Origin: Mesorhizobium sp. PAMC28654
GTDB lineage: Bacteria; Pseudomonadota; Alphaproteobacteria; Rhizobiales; Rhizobiaceae
Reading direction: 5' to 3'
Assembly: GCF_020616515.1 (NCBI RefSeq)
Contig: NZ_CP085135.1
Location: forward strand, 186,001 to 250,000
DNA length: 64,000 nt
In this document: positions 10,062-18,367 of the stretch, piece by piece
Numbering within the stretch: position 1 is the first letter of the stretch
Layout of the letters: every line of letters starts with the position of its first letter
Notes under the pieces: model-generated
Database searches by the model: none
Seen by the model: only the letters and a program-made list of their open reading frames with translations
What the model was told of the DNA's origin: nothing
Position numbers and translations under genes: made by a program

Positions 10062-10090
10062 CGAAAGGTCGCCGGCCTGTCGCAGAGGCT

Positions 10091-10462
10091 TCACACCTCT
10101 TCAGGCGCGCAGCCGAATTTCAACAGATTGCCGTGCGGATCCCAGACGTGGAATTCCTTCATGTTCCAGGGGCGAATCGTGAATGCGCTGAGCCTTTCCA
10201 CGCCGCGCGCGGAAAACTCCGCGTGCAACGCCGGCACTTCACCGCCCCTGATGTAGCAGGATGATACTTCCGGCAGTTTGCGGTCCTAGCTCTTCCAGAA
10301 ATGGATCTCCATCTCGTTGCGACGCACGATCAGATAGTCTTCCATCTCCGGCCCGACGACATCGAAACCGAGTTGGTCGCGATAGAAGTCGCGAGACACG
10401 GCAATGTCGGGCGATGGCAGGATAGGGATCGCGCGGGCAGGGTCAGCCGCGGGCGAGACCAT
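10091..10462 (-). pseudogene. VOC (glyoxalase/bleomycin-resistance-like) protein with in-frame amber stop
   Basis: Read through one TAG, the minus strand encodes a 123-residue VOC protein: AIPILPSPDIAVSRDFYRDQ and EMEIHFWKS before the stop, then SCYIRGGEVPALHAEF and EFHVWDPHGNLLKFGC after it. The TAG is codon 59 (bases 10286-10288) and both sides stay in one frame, so a single substitution is enough to explain it. The ATG at 10462 lies one base after the ancestral TGA of the upstream haem oxygenase-like gene, implying translational coupling. It is the last gene of the haem-receptor operon. Substrate unknown. Confidence 0.8.
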
Positions 10463-10463
10463 G

Positions 10464-10778
10464 TCAGGCGCCTTCAACGACCGAGAATCCCTCGAATTGA
10501 GGGTGGCCGATTTAATGGACCTTGGTGGTGCCGACATTCCTGTGGGCGGCGCGAAAATTCTCGGACTTTGTCCAGGCGACAAAGTCGTCATGGCTTGCCC
10601 ACACGGTGTGCGAGGCAAACAGCGTGTAGCCCTCGGTCTCGTTGACCGGGCCGCGCAGCAGATAGAACTGTTGAAAACCCTTCATTTCCGAAAGGCTGGA
10701 GTCGCGGTTCTTCCAGACGGCCTCGAAGGCATCCTCTGAGCCTTTCTCCACCTTGAAGCGGTTCATGGCGATGTACAT
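10464..10778 (-). pseudogene. hmuQ: IsdG-type haem-degrading monooxygenase, C-terminus cut by a TAA
   Basis: The open part (10512-10778) encodes 88 residues of an ABM-domain protein beginning MYIAMNRFKVEKG. Asn6, Trp69 and His79 correspond to the catalytic Asn-Trp-His triad of IsdG-type haem oxygenases, which open haem to release iron. The TAA at 10512-10514 is followed in the same frame by IGHPQFEGFSVVEGA and a TGA at 10464, matching the usual C-terminal GHPxFEGF segment, so the TAA probably replaced a tyrosine codon. The catalytic residues remain, so the short product could keep some activity. The symbol follows rhizobial HmuQ/HmuD and is tentative. It starts 44 bp after the ancestral tonB stop. 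Confidence 0.75.
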
Positions 10779-10822
10779 GCGGGTTCCTTTCGTGCGGATT
10801 GTGATGGTGGTGATGGATGTGC

Positions 10823-11976
10823 TCAGTTTGTCGAGAACGGGCCGATCGGGTGAAAGCCCAATTTGTGCGACCGGCATCTGGTGGAATGGGGGGAAAGGGC
10901 GATGCCTTCTGTATGATGCCAAGTGCGGCTTGATCCAACTCTGATGAGCCTGAACTCTTGACGAGACGGATGTCGGCAATATTGCCGGCAGCGTCGATCA
11001 CAAAGGAGATCCTGGCATTGTTAAGCGCCTTGGCACGTGTCGCGTTGGAAATACCTCGCTGGACACGCCTTAGCTTCTCGGCGATTTTTCCGGGGTAGTT
11101 GGAAGCTGACGCGTTGCCAACGGATTTTTGGCCCCCTGTGCTTGCTACCACACGGTTGTCATTGGCGCCGTCCGCCAAGCCATTGGGGACGTTTGTTTTA
11201 CTCTCACCGCCGGAACCAGGCTTGGATTTCGGTCTGTTTGGTTTGGCGATCGGCTTCTCAGGCTCTGCCGCGGTGTCCTGAGTGGGCGAAGAGGCGCTTT
11301 TCCCGGTCTGTTCCAGCTGCTTCTGCATGGTAGGGGTGGTTGGTGCCTCTTTTGCTGGTTCAGCCTTGGCAACCTCCATCACTTCAACCTTTTGCGACGG
11401 CGGAGGTGATTTCTTGGCGGCGCCATCCTTGTCGGACAATGTTTGCGCCGTCAGGATTTCCGGGCTTGGGTCAGCGGCCGCCGTTTCGTTTGCCACCGGT
11501 TCCGTCGCCTCAGGCACGGCGACCGGCTGCTGCGTCGCGTCCGGTACGGGCTGCGACGCTTCGGTGACGGGAGTGTCCGTTTTCGCATCGTCCGTCGGCT
11601 CTACCGTCTGCGTCGTTTGAACAGGCTCAGCCTCCACCCTCTTGGCAGGCTTCGGGTCGGGCATGGTGACTAGGGTGACGGGCGTTACGTCGGGCGGTAG
11701 AGGGTTGCCCGCGGCAGCCTGCATCTCCGAGCCATTGCCGGCGACCATGTCTCCCGATTGGTCCGCGCCTTCGATCTGGCTGCTGTCCTTGGACCTGAAT
11801 GTCCCATCGGTAGCGATGAGGAAGGCAGCCGCCAACGCGGCATGCAGCAGGCCGGAGGCGACGATCGCCGCCGTCCATTTGTAATTTCGGGCCGATGGCC
11901 GCGTCGATATAAGCGGCTCCGCTGGCGTTATCGCCAGTTCACTGCTGGCTTCGGGGGGGGGATTGATTTCCGGCAT
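10823..11976 (-). pseudogene. tonB: TonB energy transducer, frameshifted at extreme C-terminus
   Basis: This is a TonB protein of about 384 residues: an N-terminal membrane helix with the Ser-x3-His motif (SGLLHAALAAAF), a long Pro/Lys/Glu/Ala periplasmic linker, and a C-terminal domain ending ASPFPPIPPDAGRTNWAFT. At about 10848-10851 the frame slips: as read it continues into non-TonB sequence over the next gene, while adding one C restores a short normal tail, PIGPFSTN, and a stop at 10823. The final beta strand is affected. A run of nine C residues (plus-strand G, 11953-11961) encodes Pro-Pro-Pro near the start and is slippage-prone. It lies downstream of hmuR, so it probably serves the haem receptor. 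Confidence 0.8.
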
Positions 11977-12116
11977 GTCGCGGGCGGGAAACTGCCGCGA
12001 GCCGTTCGGGCTTGTCAAATCAAGATCAGTTGCCTCGAACGATAGCGCTCCTGGGCCGGCCAGCGGCCGGGCGATGATGTTTCGAGTGAATGCGACCTCC
12101 AGTCCCAACGGCCCTC

Positions 12117-12566
12117 TCAGATGCCGAAAGCGATGCCGGTCTTGGAATCCGTCTTCAGTTTGCGCATGCAGGCATTGGGCTCGACGCCCGCGCCGGCGCA
12201 TTCCGTGGCGCTGTTGATCAGCACGCGGCTGATCTTGGCGCAGTCGGTGCCGGCCAGGTCGAAGCGCGTCACCTTGGTCTTGCCGGCGGGCAGGTCCTTG
12301 AAGTCGAGCACGGTCAGCCGGTCGACGACACCGGCCTCGTTGAACAGCGCGATCTCGAACGCCGCCTTGGACAGGTCGGCGCCCAGATTGTTGTTGACCA
12401 CGAATGTCAGGCGGCAGCCCTTGTCGGAAGGTTGCGCGCCATTGAGTTCGAGGCTCAGGGCTGGGACCGGCGCGGACTGCTGAGCCCACGCCGGTACCGT
12501 CGCAAGCGACATCGCCAGCGCCGAGGTCAGCAGACGAAGCGATGTCGTCAAGCTCGTCATTGTCAT
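12117..12566 (-). CDS. Exported small protein of the haem-receptor operon, function unknown
   Basis: A 149-residue protein with a signal peptide (MTMTSLTTSLRLLTSALAMS, cleavage after AWA near residue 28), so mature and periplasmic. Four cysteines (51, 109, 123, 133) could form two disulfides. The middle is beta-rich (LEL..., CRLTFVVNNNLGADL, KAAFEIALFN). Its ATG overlaps the hmuR stop by one base (TGATG), and tonB follows, so it is embedded between receptor and energiser and very probably has a role in haem uptake. I do not recognise a characterised homologue. Confidence 0.75.
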   Translation of the reverse strand: MTMTSLTTSLRLLTSALAMSLATVPAWAQQSAPVPALSLELNGAQPSDKGCRLTFVVNNNLGADLSKAAFEIALFNEAGVVDRLTVLDFKDLPAGKTKVTRFDLAGTDCAKISRVLINSATECAGAGVEPNACMRKLKTDSKTGIAFGI

Positions 12567-14809
12567 CAGCCTCCAAAACGCATCGTTGCCGCCAACTTCA
12601 GGGTTATGCCAGGCTCGTAGGCCGCGAAGACCGGAGCGGCGCCGGGCGTGGTGGCCGGGACGATGTTGAGCGGGTTGGCGTATTTGACATCGAACAGGTT
12701 GTCGGCGCGGAAATCAATCTTCAAATTGTCGGTCGCCTGGTAGCTGACGAAGGCATTGACCAGCGTGTAGTCCTCGGCGATCGGATTGTCCTTCGGCTTG
12801 CCGTTGTACTGCACCTCGCCGCCGACGGTTAGCTTGTCCTCCAGGAAGCGCAGACCAAGCTGTGCCGTGACCTGCGACGACGGTATGGTCAGCAAGCCAG
12901 CCTGAACGCCCTTGGTGGAAATGGTGTGGCCATCGATGATCGATGCCGAGAGCCCGGCGTAGCCCCATCCCGCATCATACACGGTTTCGAGTTCGAACCC
13001 GTTGATCTTGGCATTGGCGAAGTTCTGATACTGATAGCAAAATGGAGGGCCAAATCCCATTGTGCAACCACTTCCCGGCACAAAAGGCGACAACCTGACT
13101 ATACCAATATAGTCATCGATGTCATTGTTGAAATATGCCGCTTTGAGGCGGAATGCATCGCCCGGCTCGAGGATGTCATTCGCTTTGTAATTCACCCCGA
13201 ACTCGGTCGTCTTACCGGTTTCTGGCCTCAGGTTGGGATTGGGCAGGAAGGGGAACGAAACGCCGGCGGGATGATTTCCGCTGATGAAGGTTTCTGTCAG
13301 CGAAGGCGAGCGATAGCCCTCGGCATAGGTGCCGTAGAATTGCAGACCCGCGAGGCCGACGCTTTCGAACGGCGAAACGCCGACCGTGACGCGGGGCGAC
13401 ACGCGATCGCCAGACGTTTCCGACTTGGTGCCTTTCAGGCTGTAATTGTCGTAGCGCAGGCCCGTGATCACCTCGAGCCAGTTCCAGGTAAGCTTGTCCT
13501 GGATGTAGGCGCCGGAGACGTTTCGCTTGCCTGAGGGCGTGTAGAAACTGTCGCCGCCGGCCGTGCCGTCTGTCTTGACCTTGTCGCCTACCCAGTCACC
13601 GCCATAAGTCAGTTCATGTGCGATGCCAGAGGTTTCGAACCGCGACGTATTCCAGATGTCTATCGCGGACGTGCCGATGTCGAAGGATGATCTCGAGCCG
13701 GCGGGCAGGACCACCGGCACACCTGTGATCGGATCGAAGCGGTCTGGGATCGGAACAAGCGCGACCTGGTTGAGATTGGTCTTGTTGTAGGAGGTATTGA
13801 TGTGCAGATCGAGCCAGCTCTTCGCGTCGTCGGTGATGTTGTAGCGGGCTGTGAAGGTGTTCTGCTTCATGTCGACGTCGTAGACTGGCTTGCCACCGCT
13901 GATTTCGTTCCAGCTATCGCTTGAACCTGTCCAGCCGAGCTTCAGTTCACTGTTTTCGCTGGGGCGAATGGTCGTCTTGAGCAGTCCGCTCAGCACGTCG
14001 AAGCCGGTGCCGTTGACGGTGTCGCCACCGCCATCCTTGTAGTTGTCATAGTTGCGGTAGACGATGTTGCCCAGCGCATCCCAGTTCTCGTTGAACCGGT
14101 AGGCGCCAGACGCGCTGGTGGTCCAGCCCTTGCCATTGCTCTCGTAGCGCCCCGTCGCCGACGCGGCCCAGGTTTCGTCAGGCTTCAGGAAGTCCTCGGC
14201 ATCCTTGGTGTCGAAGAAGACGACGCCGCCGATCGCGCCCGACCCATAGGTATTGGCTACCGGCCCGCGGATGACGTCGACGGATTTGACCAGTTCGGGA
14301 TCGATGTAGAAGGTCGATTGCGTGCCATGGTCGGAGCGCTGGAAATCCTGCCGCGCACCATCGACGATGACCGCGACACGGCCGAAATCCTGCAGGCCGC
14401 GGATGTTGATGCTGGAGCTCACGCGCCTTGCGTCGGCCTGGACAGCGACACCTGGCACACCCAGCAGCATCTCGTTTGGAGTCGTCGCCATCCGGCGGTC
14501 AAGCTGTTCCTGATCCACATGGCTGGCGGAGGCCAGCGATTCGATCGCCGTCTCGCCGGTTCGGCTGATGACCAGGATCTTGTCGAGCAGCGTTACGCCC
14601 GTTGGGGCGGCCTTGGCTTCTTCGGCCTTCTTCGTTTCGGCCTGTTGCTGATCCGTCGGCGCCTGTGCCTGTTGCGCGCTAGCGTGTGGTGCCAGCAGCG
14701 TGATCGCGGCCACGCCGGCCAGCAATGCGGCCATTCCTTTTGCCATGGGCCGATGCGCGGGGGCCGTGTTTTCAGTCAGCCCCAGCCGTCCCCAATGTAC
14801 CAACCCCAT
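12566..14809 (-). CDS. hmuR: TonB-dependent haem/haemoglobin receptor
   Basis: A 747-residue outer-membrane receptor that imports haem using TonB energy. A signal region (residues about 20-45), a TonB-box-like DKILVISR, a plug domain (INIRGLQDFGRVAVIVDGAR, VIRGPVANTYGSGAIGG) and a 22-strand barrel ending in LAATMRFGG are visible. The barrel contains YRSPSLTE and NPNLRPE, equivalents of the FRAP and NPDL boxes of haem receptors, with a histidine (SGNHPAG) between them. ATG 14809 has GGAG upstream. It is divergent from hmuP and heads a five-gene leftward operon. Confidence 0.92.
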   Translation of the reverse strand: MGLVHWGRLGLTENTAPAHRPMAKGMAALLAGVAAITLLAPHASAQQAQAPTDQQQAETKKAEEAKAAPTGVTLLDKILVISRTGETAIESLASASHVDQEQLDRRMATTPNEMLLGVPGVAVQADARRVSSSINIRGLQDFGRVAVIVDGARQDFQRSDHGTQSTFYIDPELVKSVDVIRGPVANTYGSGAIGGVVFFDTKDAEDFLKPDETWAASATGRYESNGKGWTTSASGAYRFNENWDALGNIVYRNYDNYKDGGGDTVNGTGFDVLSGLLKTTIRPSENSELKLGWTGSSDSWNEISGGKPVYDVDMKQNTFTARYNITDDAKSWLDLHINTSYNKTNLNQVALVPIPDRFDPITGVPVVLPAGSRSSFDIGTSAIDIWNTSRFETSGIAHELTYGGDWVGDKVKTDGTAGGDSFYTPSGKRNVSGAYIQDKLTWNWLEVITGLRYDNYSLKGTKSETSGDRVSPRVTVGVSPFESVGLAGLQFYGTYAEGYRSPSLTETFISGNHPAGVSFPFLPNPNLRPETGKTTEFGVNYKANDILEPGDAFRLKAAYFNNDIDDYIGIVRLSPFVPGSGCTMGFGPPFCYQYQNFANAKINGFELETVYDAGWGYAGLSASIIDGHTISTKGVQAGLLTIPSSQVTAQLGLRFLEDKLTVGGEVQYNGKPKDNPIAEDYTLVNAFVSYQATDNLKIDFRADNLFDVKYANPLNIVPATTPGAAPVFAAYEPGITLKLAATMRFGG

Positions 14810-14911
14810 GCCCCAACTCCAAAAATTCAGGTTTCATGCTGGCTGGCTTGGCGCTTGCTGGCATTTTTCATCATGTCCGGCGTCTTAAATGTTGACTCGT
14901 TTAGTCCGGTA

Positions 14912-14940
14912 TTGCACTGACTAGTAAACATGATTATTCA
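14912..14940 (+). promoter_or_regulatory. Predicted sigma-70-type promoter for hmuP operon
   Basis: TTGCAC at 14912-14917 and TATTCA at 14935-14940 are separated by 17 bp and lie about 70 bp upstream of the hmuP ATG. Spacing and hexamers are a fair match to the housekeeping consensus. The iron operator overlaps the -10 box, which fits repression by steric block. Not tested against other candidates such as TTGACT at 14892. Confidence 0.45.
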
Positions 14941-14945
14941 AGTCA
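14931..14945. promoter_or_regulatory. Iron-responsive operator (TGA-N9-TCA), likely RirA site
   Basis: The sequence TGATTATTCAAGTCA is an exact TGA-N9-TCA, the consensus of the iron-responsive operators recognised by RirA in rhizobia. It sits between the divergent hmuR and hmuP genes and over the predicted hmuP -10 box. A near match, TGA-N9-TCC, lies at 14893-14907. With rirA itself encoded about 6 kb away, iron-replete repression of both haem-uptake arms is the simplest reading. Confidence 0.65.
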
Positions 14946-15011
14946 AGAAATGAATCGGCAATCTACGCAACGCCTAGCCAGACGCCCGGCACAGGAAAGG
15001 GATCGATCCAG

Positions 15012-15218
15012 ATGAACACGCACAATCCCAATGATTTTCGCTATCGCGTCCGCCGTTCCGACGATGCCTCCGTCCGTTTCGACCGGGTTCCGCTGGCGGT
15101 GCGAACCCTGTCCAGCAACTCACTGTTCCAGGGCGAGCACGAGATCGGCATCGAACATCACGGCGCGCTCTATCGGCTGAAGATCACCCGCCAGGGCAAG
15201 CTCATTCTCAACAAGTAG
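15012..15218 (+). CDS. hmuP: Haemin uptake protein HemP/HmuP
   Basis: A 68-residue HemP-family protein with the signature SLFQGEHEIGIEHHGALYRL followed by KLILNK at the C-terminus. In Bradyrhizobium and Sinorhizobium HmuP is needed for expression of the haem receptor gene, acting with Irr. Its place here, divergent from hmuR and first in the hmuPSTUV operon, fits that role. The next gene begins 8 bp after its stop. Confidence 0.92.
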   Translation: MNTHNPNDFRYRVRRSDDASVRFDRVPLAVRTLSSNSLFQGEHEIGIEHHGALYRLKITRQGKLILNK

Positions 15219-15226
15219 GGGTAGAC

Positions 15227-16288
15227 ATGGACCAGCGCGTAAAACCCGCTCCGCACGAAATCCGGCGGGCGCGGACAGACAATCCGAAAACGCGCGAGCG
15301 TGACCTCGCGGCCCAGCTCGGCATTTCGGAAGCCGAACTGGTGGCCGCGCATTGCGGCGACGGCGTCGTCCGCATCGAGCCACGCGTCAATGACCTCCTG
15401 ACCGGCCTCGAAACGGTTGGCGAAGTCATGGCGCTGACCCGCAACGAAAGCGCCGTTCACGAGAAGATCGGCGTCTACGACAAGGTCGTCACCGGCAACC
15501 ACAATGCCATGGTACTCGGCGAGAATATCGACCTGCGCATATTCCCGAAGATATGGGCGCATGGCTTTGCCGTGGAAAAGCGCGACGGCGGCGAGATCCG
15601 CCGCAGCCTGCAGTTCTTCGATGATGCGGGCGAGGCCGTGCACAAGGTGCATCTGCGCCCCGCATCCAACCTCTATGCCTACCAGAAGCTGGTGGCCGAG
15701 CTGGAATCGTCGAACCAGGAGCCGACGGTTGCCATTTCAGGAGCCAAGGTCTCGGATGATGTCGAAAATCCGGATGCGTCCGCCAGTCTCGATGATCTGC
15801 GCGATCGCTGGAGCCAGCTGACCGATGTGCATCAGTTCTTCGGCATGCTGAAGACGCTGAAGCTCAGCCGCAGGCAAGCGGTGCGGATGGTTGGCCAGGA
15901 CTATGCCTGGCTGCTCGACAATGATGCCGTCGGAGCCATGTTCCATCACGCCGCCGAGGGCGAGATGCCGATCATGTGCTTTGTCGGCAATCGCGGCTGC
16001 ATCCAGATTCATTCCGGACCGGTCAAGTCCATCAAGCCGACGGGGCCGTGGATCAATGTGCTGGACGAGACATTCCACCTGCACCTGCGAACCGACCACA
16101 TCCATGAGGTCTGGGCCGTGCGCAAACCGACCAAGGACGGCCATGTCACGTCTATCGAGGTCTATGGCGCCGATGGCAACATGATCATCCAGTTCTTTGG
16201 CAAGCGCCATGAAGGCGAAGGCGAGCGTGACGACTGGCGCTTCCTTGTCGAGAACCTGCCACGCATCCCAAGCCCGACCGCAGCCTGA
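15227..16288 (+). CDS. hmuS: Haemin-handling/degrading factor HmuS
   Basis: A 353-residue protein of the HemS/HmuS/ChuX-like family with two internally repeated halves (for example ETVGEVMALTRNESAVHEKIG, then VHQFFGMLKTLKLSRRQAVR). These cytoplasmic proteins bind incoming haem and pass it to, or themselves carry out, degradation. The C-terminal IPSPTAA end is complete. It lies 8 bp downstream of hmuP and 13 bp before hmuT. No lesion is seen. Confidence 0.92.
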   Translation: MDQRVKPAPHEIRRARTDNPKTRERDLAAQLGISEAELVAAHCGDGVVRIEPRVNDLLTGLETVGEVMALTRNESAVHEKIGVYDKVVTGNHNAMVLGENIDLRIFPKIWAHGFAVEKRDGGEIRRSLQFFDDAGEAVHKVHLRPASNLYAYQKLVAELESSNQEPTVAISGAKVSDDVENPDASASLDDLRDRWSQLTDVHQFFGMLKTLKLSRRQAVRMVGQDYAWLLDNDAVGAMFHHAAEGEMPIMCFVGNRGCIQIHSGPVKSIKPTGPWINVLDETFHLHLRTDHIHEVWAVRKPTKDGHVTSIEVYGADGNMIIQFFGKRHEGEGERDDWRFLVENLPRIPSPTAA

Positions 16289-16301
16289 GGACGAAACGAC
16301 A

Positions 16302-17228
16302 ATGATTTCCCTTTCCAGACTGGCGCCGACGTCCGTATTCGCGCCCGTCTTAAGGCTGGCACTTTTGCCGGCGATCGGTCTTTCTATCGCCGTGGCAGCG
16401 GTTATGCCGTCCCGGGCGACGGAAGGCACTGCCGTCTTCGCGGACAAATCTAGGATCGCGGCCGTCGGCGGGTCGATCACCGAGATCGTCTATGCGCTCG
16501 GCGAACAGGACCATTTGGTGGCGCGCGATTCGACCAGCTATTTTCCGGCAGCCGCACTGAAGCTGCCGGATGTCGGCTACATGCGTCAGCTGTCGCCGGA
16601 GGGCGTCCTGTCGGTCAACCCGACCGGCATATTGGCGTTGCATGGCAGTGGCCCGAAGGAAGCCGTCGACGTGCTGAAGAAGACGAGCATCCCCTTCATC
16701 GAGGTGCCCGAGCACTATGACAATGAAGGCATCCTGGAAAAGATCCGCCTCGTCGGCAAGGCGCTCGGCGCCGACGCCAAGGCCGATGCGCTGGCTGCCG
16801 AGGTCGACGCCAAGCTGAAGGCGGTCGAGAAACAGACCGCGTCGATCAAGGAGCGCAAGCGCATCCTGTTCGTGCTGTCGATGCAGGGAGGCAAGATCCT
16901 TGCCGCCGGTAGCGACACCGCCGCCAACGGCATCATCAAGCTGGCCGGCGGCACCAACGCGGTCGAGGGCTTTTCCGGCTACAAGCAAATGTCGGACGAG
17001 GCGATCGTCACCGCCAAGCCCGACGTCATCATGATGATGAACAATGCTGGCCCACCCACATCGGATGAGGAGTTGTTCGGCAATCCGTCCATCGCCTCGA
17101 CACCGGCTGGCACCGCGCGCAAGATCATTCGCATGGACGGCAGCTACCTGCTTGGCTTCGGCCCCCGTACGGCGGACGCTATCCACGAGCTCGCCGTTTC
17201 GCTTTATGGCGCTCAGGTCACGGACTGA
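16302..17228 (+). CDS. hmuT: Haem ABC transporter periplasmic binding protein
   Basis: A 308-residue cluster-A-type (BtuF-like) substrate-binding protein. The first 40 or so residues form a signal peptide ending near PSRA. The mature part begins with RIAAVGGSITEIVYALGEQD, the standard opening of haem and vitamin B12 binding proteins, and continues to ILALHGSGPKEAVDVL and YLLGFGPRTADAIHEL. It would carry haem from HmuR to the HmuUV permease. The ATG at 16302 is chosen over an upstream frame that overlaps hmuS. Confidence 0.92.
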   Translation: MISLSRLAPTSVFAPVLRLALLPAIGLSIAVAAVMPSRATEGTAVFADKSRIAAVGGSITEIVYALGEQDHLVARDSTSYFPAAALKLPDVGYMRQLSPEGVLSVNPTGILALHGSGPKEAVDVLKKTSIPFIEVPEHYDNEGILEKIRLVGKALGADAKADALAAEVDAKLKAVEKQTASIKERKRILFVLSMQGGKILAAGSDTAANGIIKLAGGTNAVEGFSGYKQMSDEAIVTAKPDVIMMMNNAGPPTSDEELFGNPSIASTPAGTARKIIRMDGSYLLGFGPRTADAIHELAVSLYGAQVTD

Positions 17229-17239
17229 GCGGACATATC

Positions 17240-18343
17240 ATGGTCGATCAATCGATCGCCGGTCCGGCAAAGGGTATGGCGACTGCATCCGAAGGCGATC
17301 GTTCGGGACGTGCCCGCATCGTTATTCTTCTGTTGTGCTTGGGGCTCGGCCTTGCCGTGCTGATATCGCTGACCTCCGGCGCGTCCGATGCGTCGGCCGT
17401 CAGCGTTATTCGTGACTGGCTGTTCGGCACGGTACCGGGCGACGCGGCGCTGAGTGCACGCGACAGCCTGATCGTCTACGACATCCGCTTGCCGCGCGTT
17501 ATCCTGGGAATGCTGGTCGGGGCAGCGCTCGCCGTCTCCGGGGCGGTGATGCAGGGCCTGTTCCGCAATCCGCTGGCGGACCCTGGCCTGATCGGTGTTT
17601 CGGCGGGATCAAGCCTTGGTGCCGTGTCCATCATTGTGCTTGGCGGCACCGTGCTGGCGCCGATCACCTTGGCGCTGGGCACGCTTGCCCTGCCGCTCGC
17701 GGCCTTCTGCGGCGGCCTGGCCACAACACTGGTGCTCTATCAGGTCGCCACGCGGCGGGGGCAGACCTCCGTCGCCACCATGCTGCTGGCCGGCATAGCG
17801 CTGGCGGCGCTGGCCATGGCGCTGACCGGCATCCTGATCTTCATGGCCGACGATCGCCAGTTGCGCGACCTGACCTTCTGGCAGCTCGGATCGTTGGGCG
17901 GCGCGACATGGCAGAAGATCGGTTCCGTCGGGCCGGTCATCGTGCTGGCGCTGGCCGGGATGCCCTTCCTGGCGCGGGGCCTCAACGCGCTGTCGCTGGG
18001 CGAGGCGACCGCCGGTCATCTCGGCATAGCGGTGCAGCGGTTGAAATATGTGGCAATCATTGGCGTCTCGGCGGCGGTTGGCGCGTCCGTCGCCGTCAGC
18101 GGCGGTATCGGCTTTGTCGGCATCGTGGTGCCGCATCTGCTGCGCCTGCTGATCGGCCCGGACAATCGATACCTGCTGCCAGCGTCGGCGCTGCTTGGTG
18201 CGGCGCTGCTGCTGCTGGCCGATGCCGTCGCTCGCACCATCGTGGCGCCCGCCGAGTTGCCGATCGGCATCGTCACCGCGATCGCTGGCGCGCCGTTCTT
18301 CCTTTGGATCCTGCTGCGCAAGCGTGGCGTCATAGACCTATGA
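17240..18343 (+). CDS. hmuU: Haem ABC transporter permease
   Basis: A 367-residue FecCD-family inner-membrane permease with about nine to ten helices. Typical segments are YDIRLPRVILGMLVGAALAV, GLFRNPLADPGLIGVSAG, QLGSLGGATW and GFVGIVVPHLLRLLIGPDNR, the last two near the coupling helix. It would form the haem channel with HmuV. It begins 11 bp after hmuT and ends 24 bp before hmuV. Confidence 0.93.
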   Translation: MVDQSIAGPAKGMATASEGDRSGRARIVILLLCLGLGLAVLISLTSGASDASAVSVIRDWLFGTVPGDAALSARDSLIVYDIRLPRVILGMLVGAALAVSGAVMQGLFRNPLADPGLIGVSAGSSLGAVSIIVLGGTVLAPITLALGTLALPLAAFCGGLATTLVLYQVATRRGQTSVATMLLAGIALAALAMALTGILIFMADDRQLRDLTFWQLGSLGGATWQKIGSVGPVIVLALAGMPFLARGLNALSLGEATAGHLGIAVQRLKYVAIIGVSAAVGASVAVSGGIGFVGIVVPHLLRLLIGPDNRYLLPASALLGAALLLLADAVARTIVAPAELPIGIVTAIAGAPFFLWILLRKRGVIDL

Positions 18344-18367
18344 GGTTGTCATGATGGAAGAGCGGGC

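Noticed and set aside
10286..10514. Recoding of TAG and TAA as amino acids
   Set aside because: Intact genes in the window use TAA and TAG as normal stops (for example xthA region genes, HmuP, hybrid kinase), so stop-codon reassignment is not supported; mutation or error is simpler.
10588..12576. A 662-codon minus-strand frame spanning the haem operon tail
   Set aside because: Only its middle is TonB. The first part is out of frame with the exported 149-residue gene, and the last part is out of frame with the haem oxygenase-like gene; it is an artefact of the tonB frameshift.
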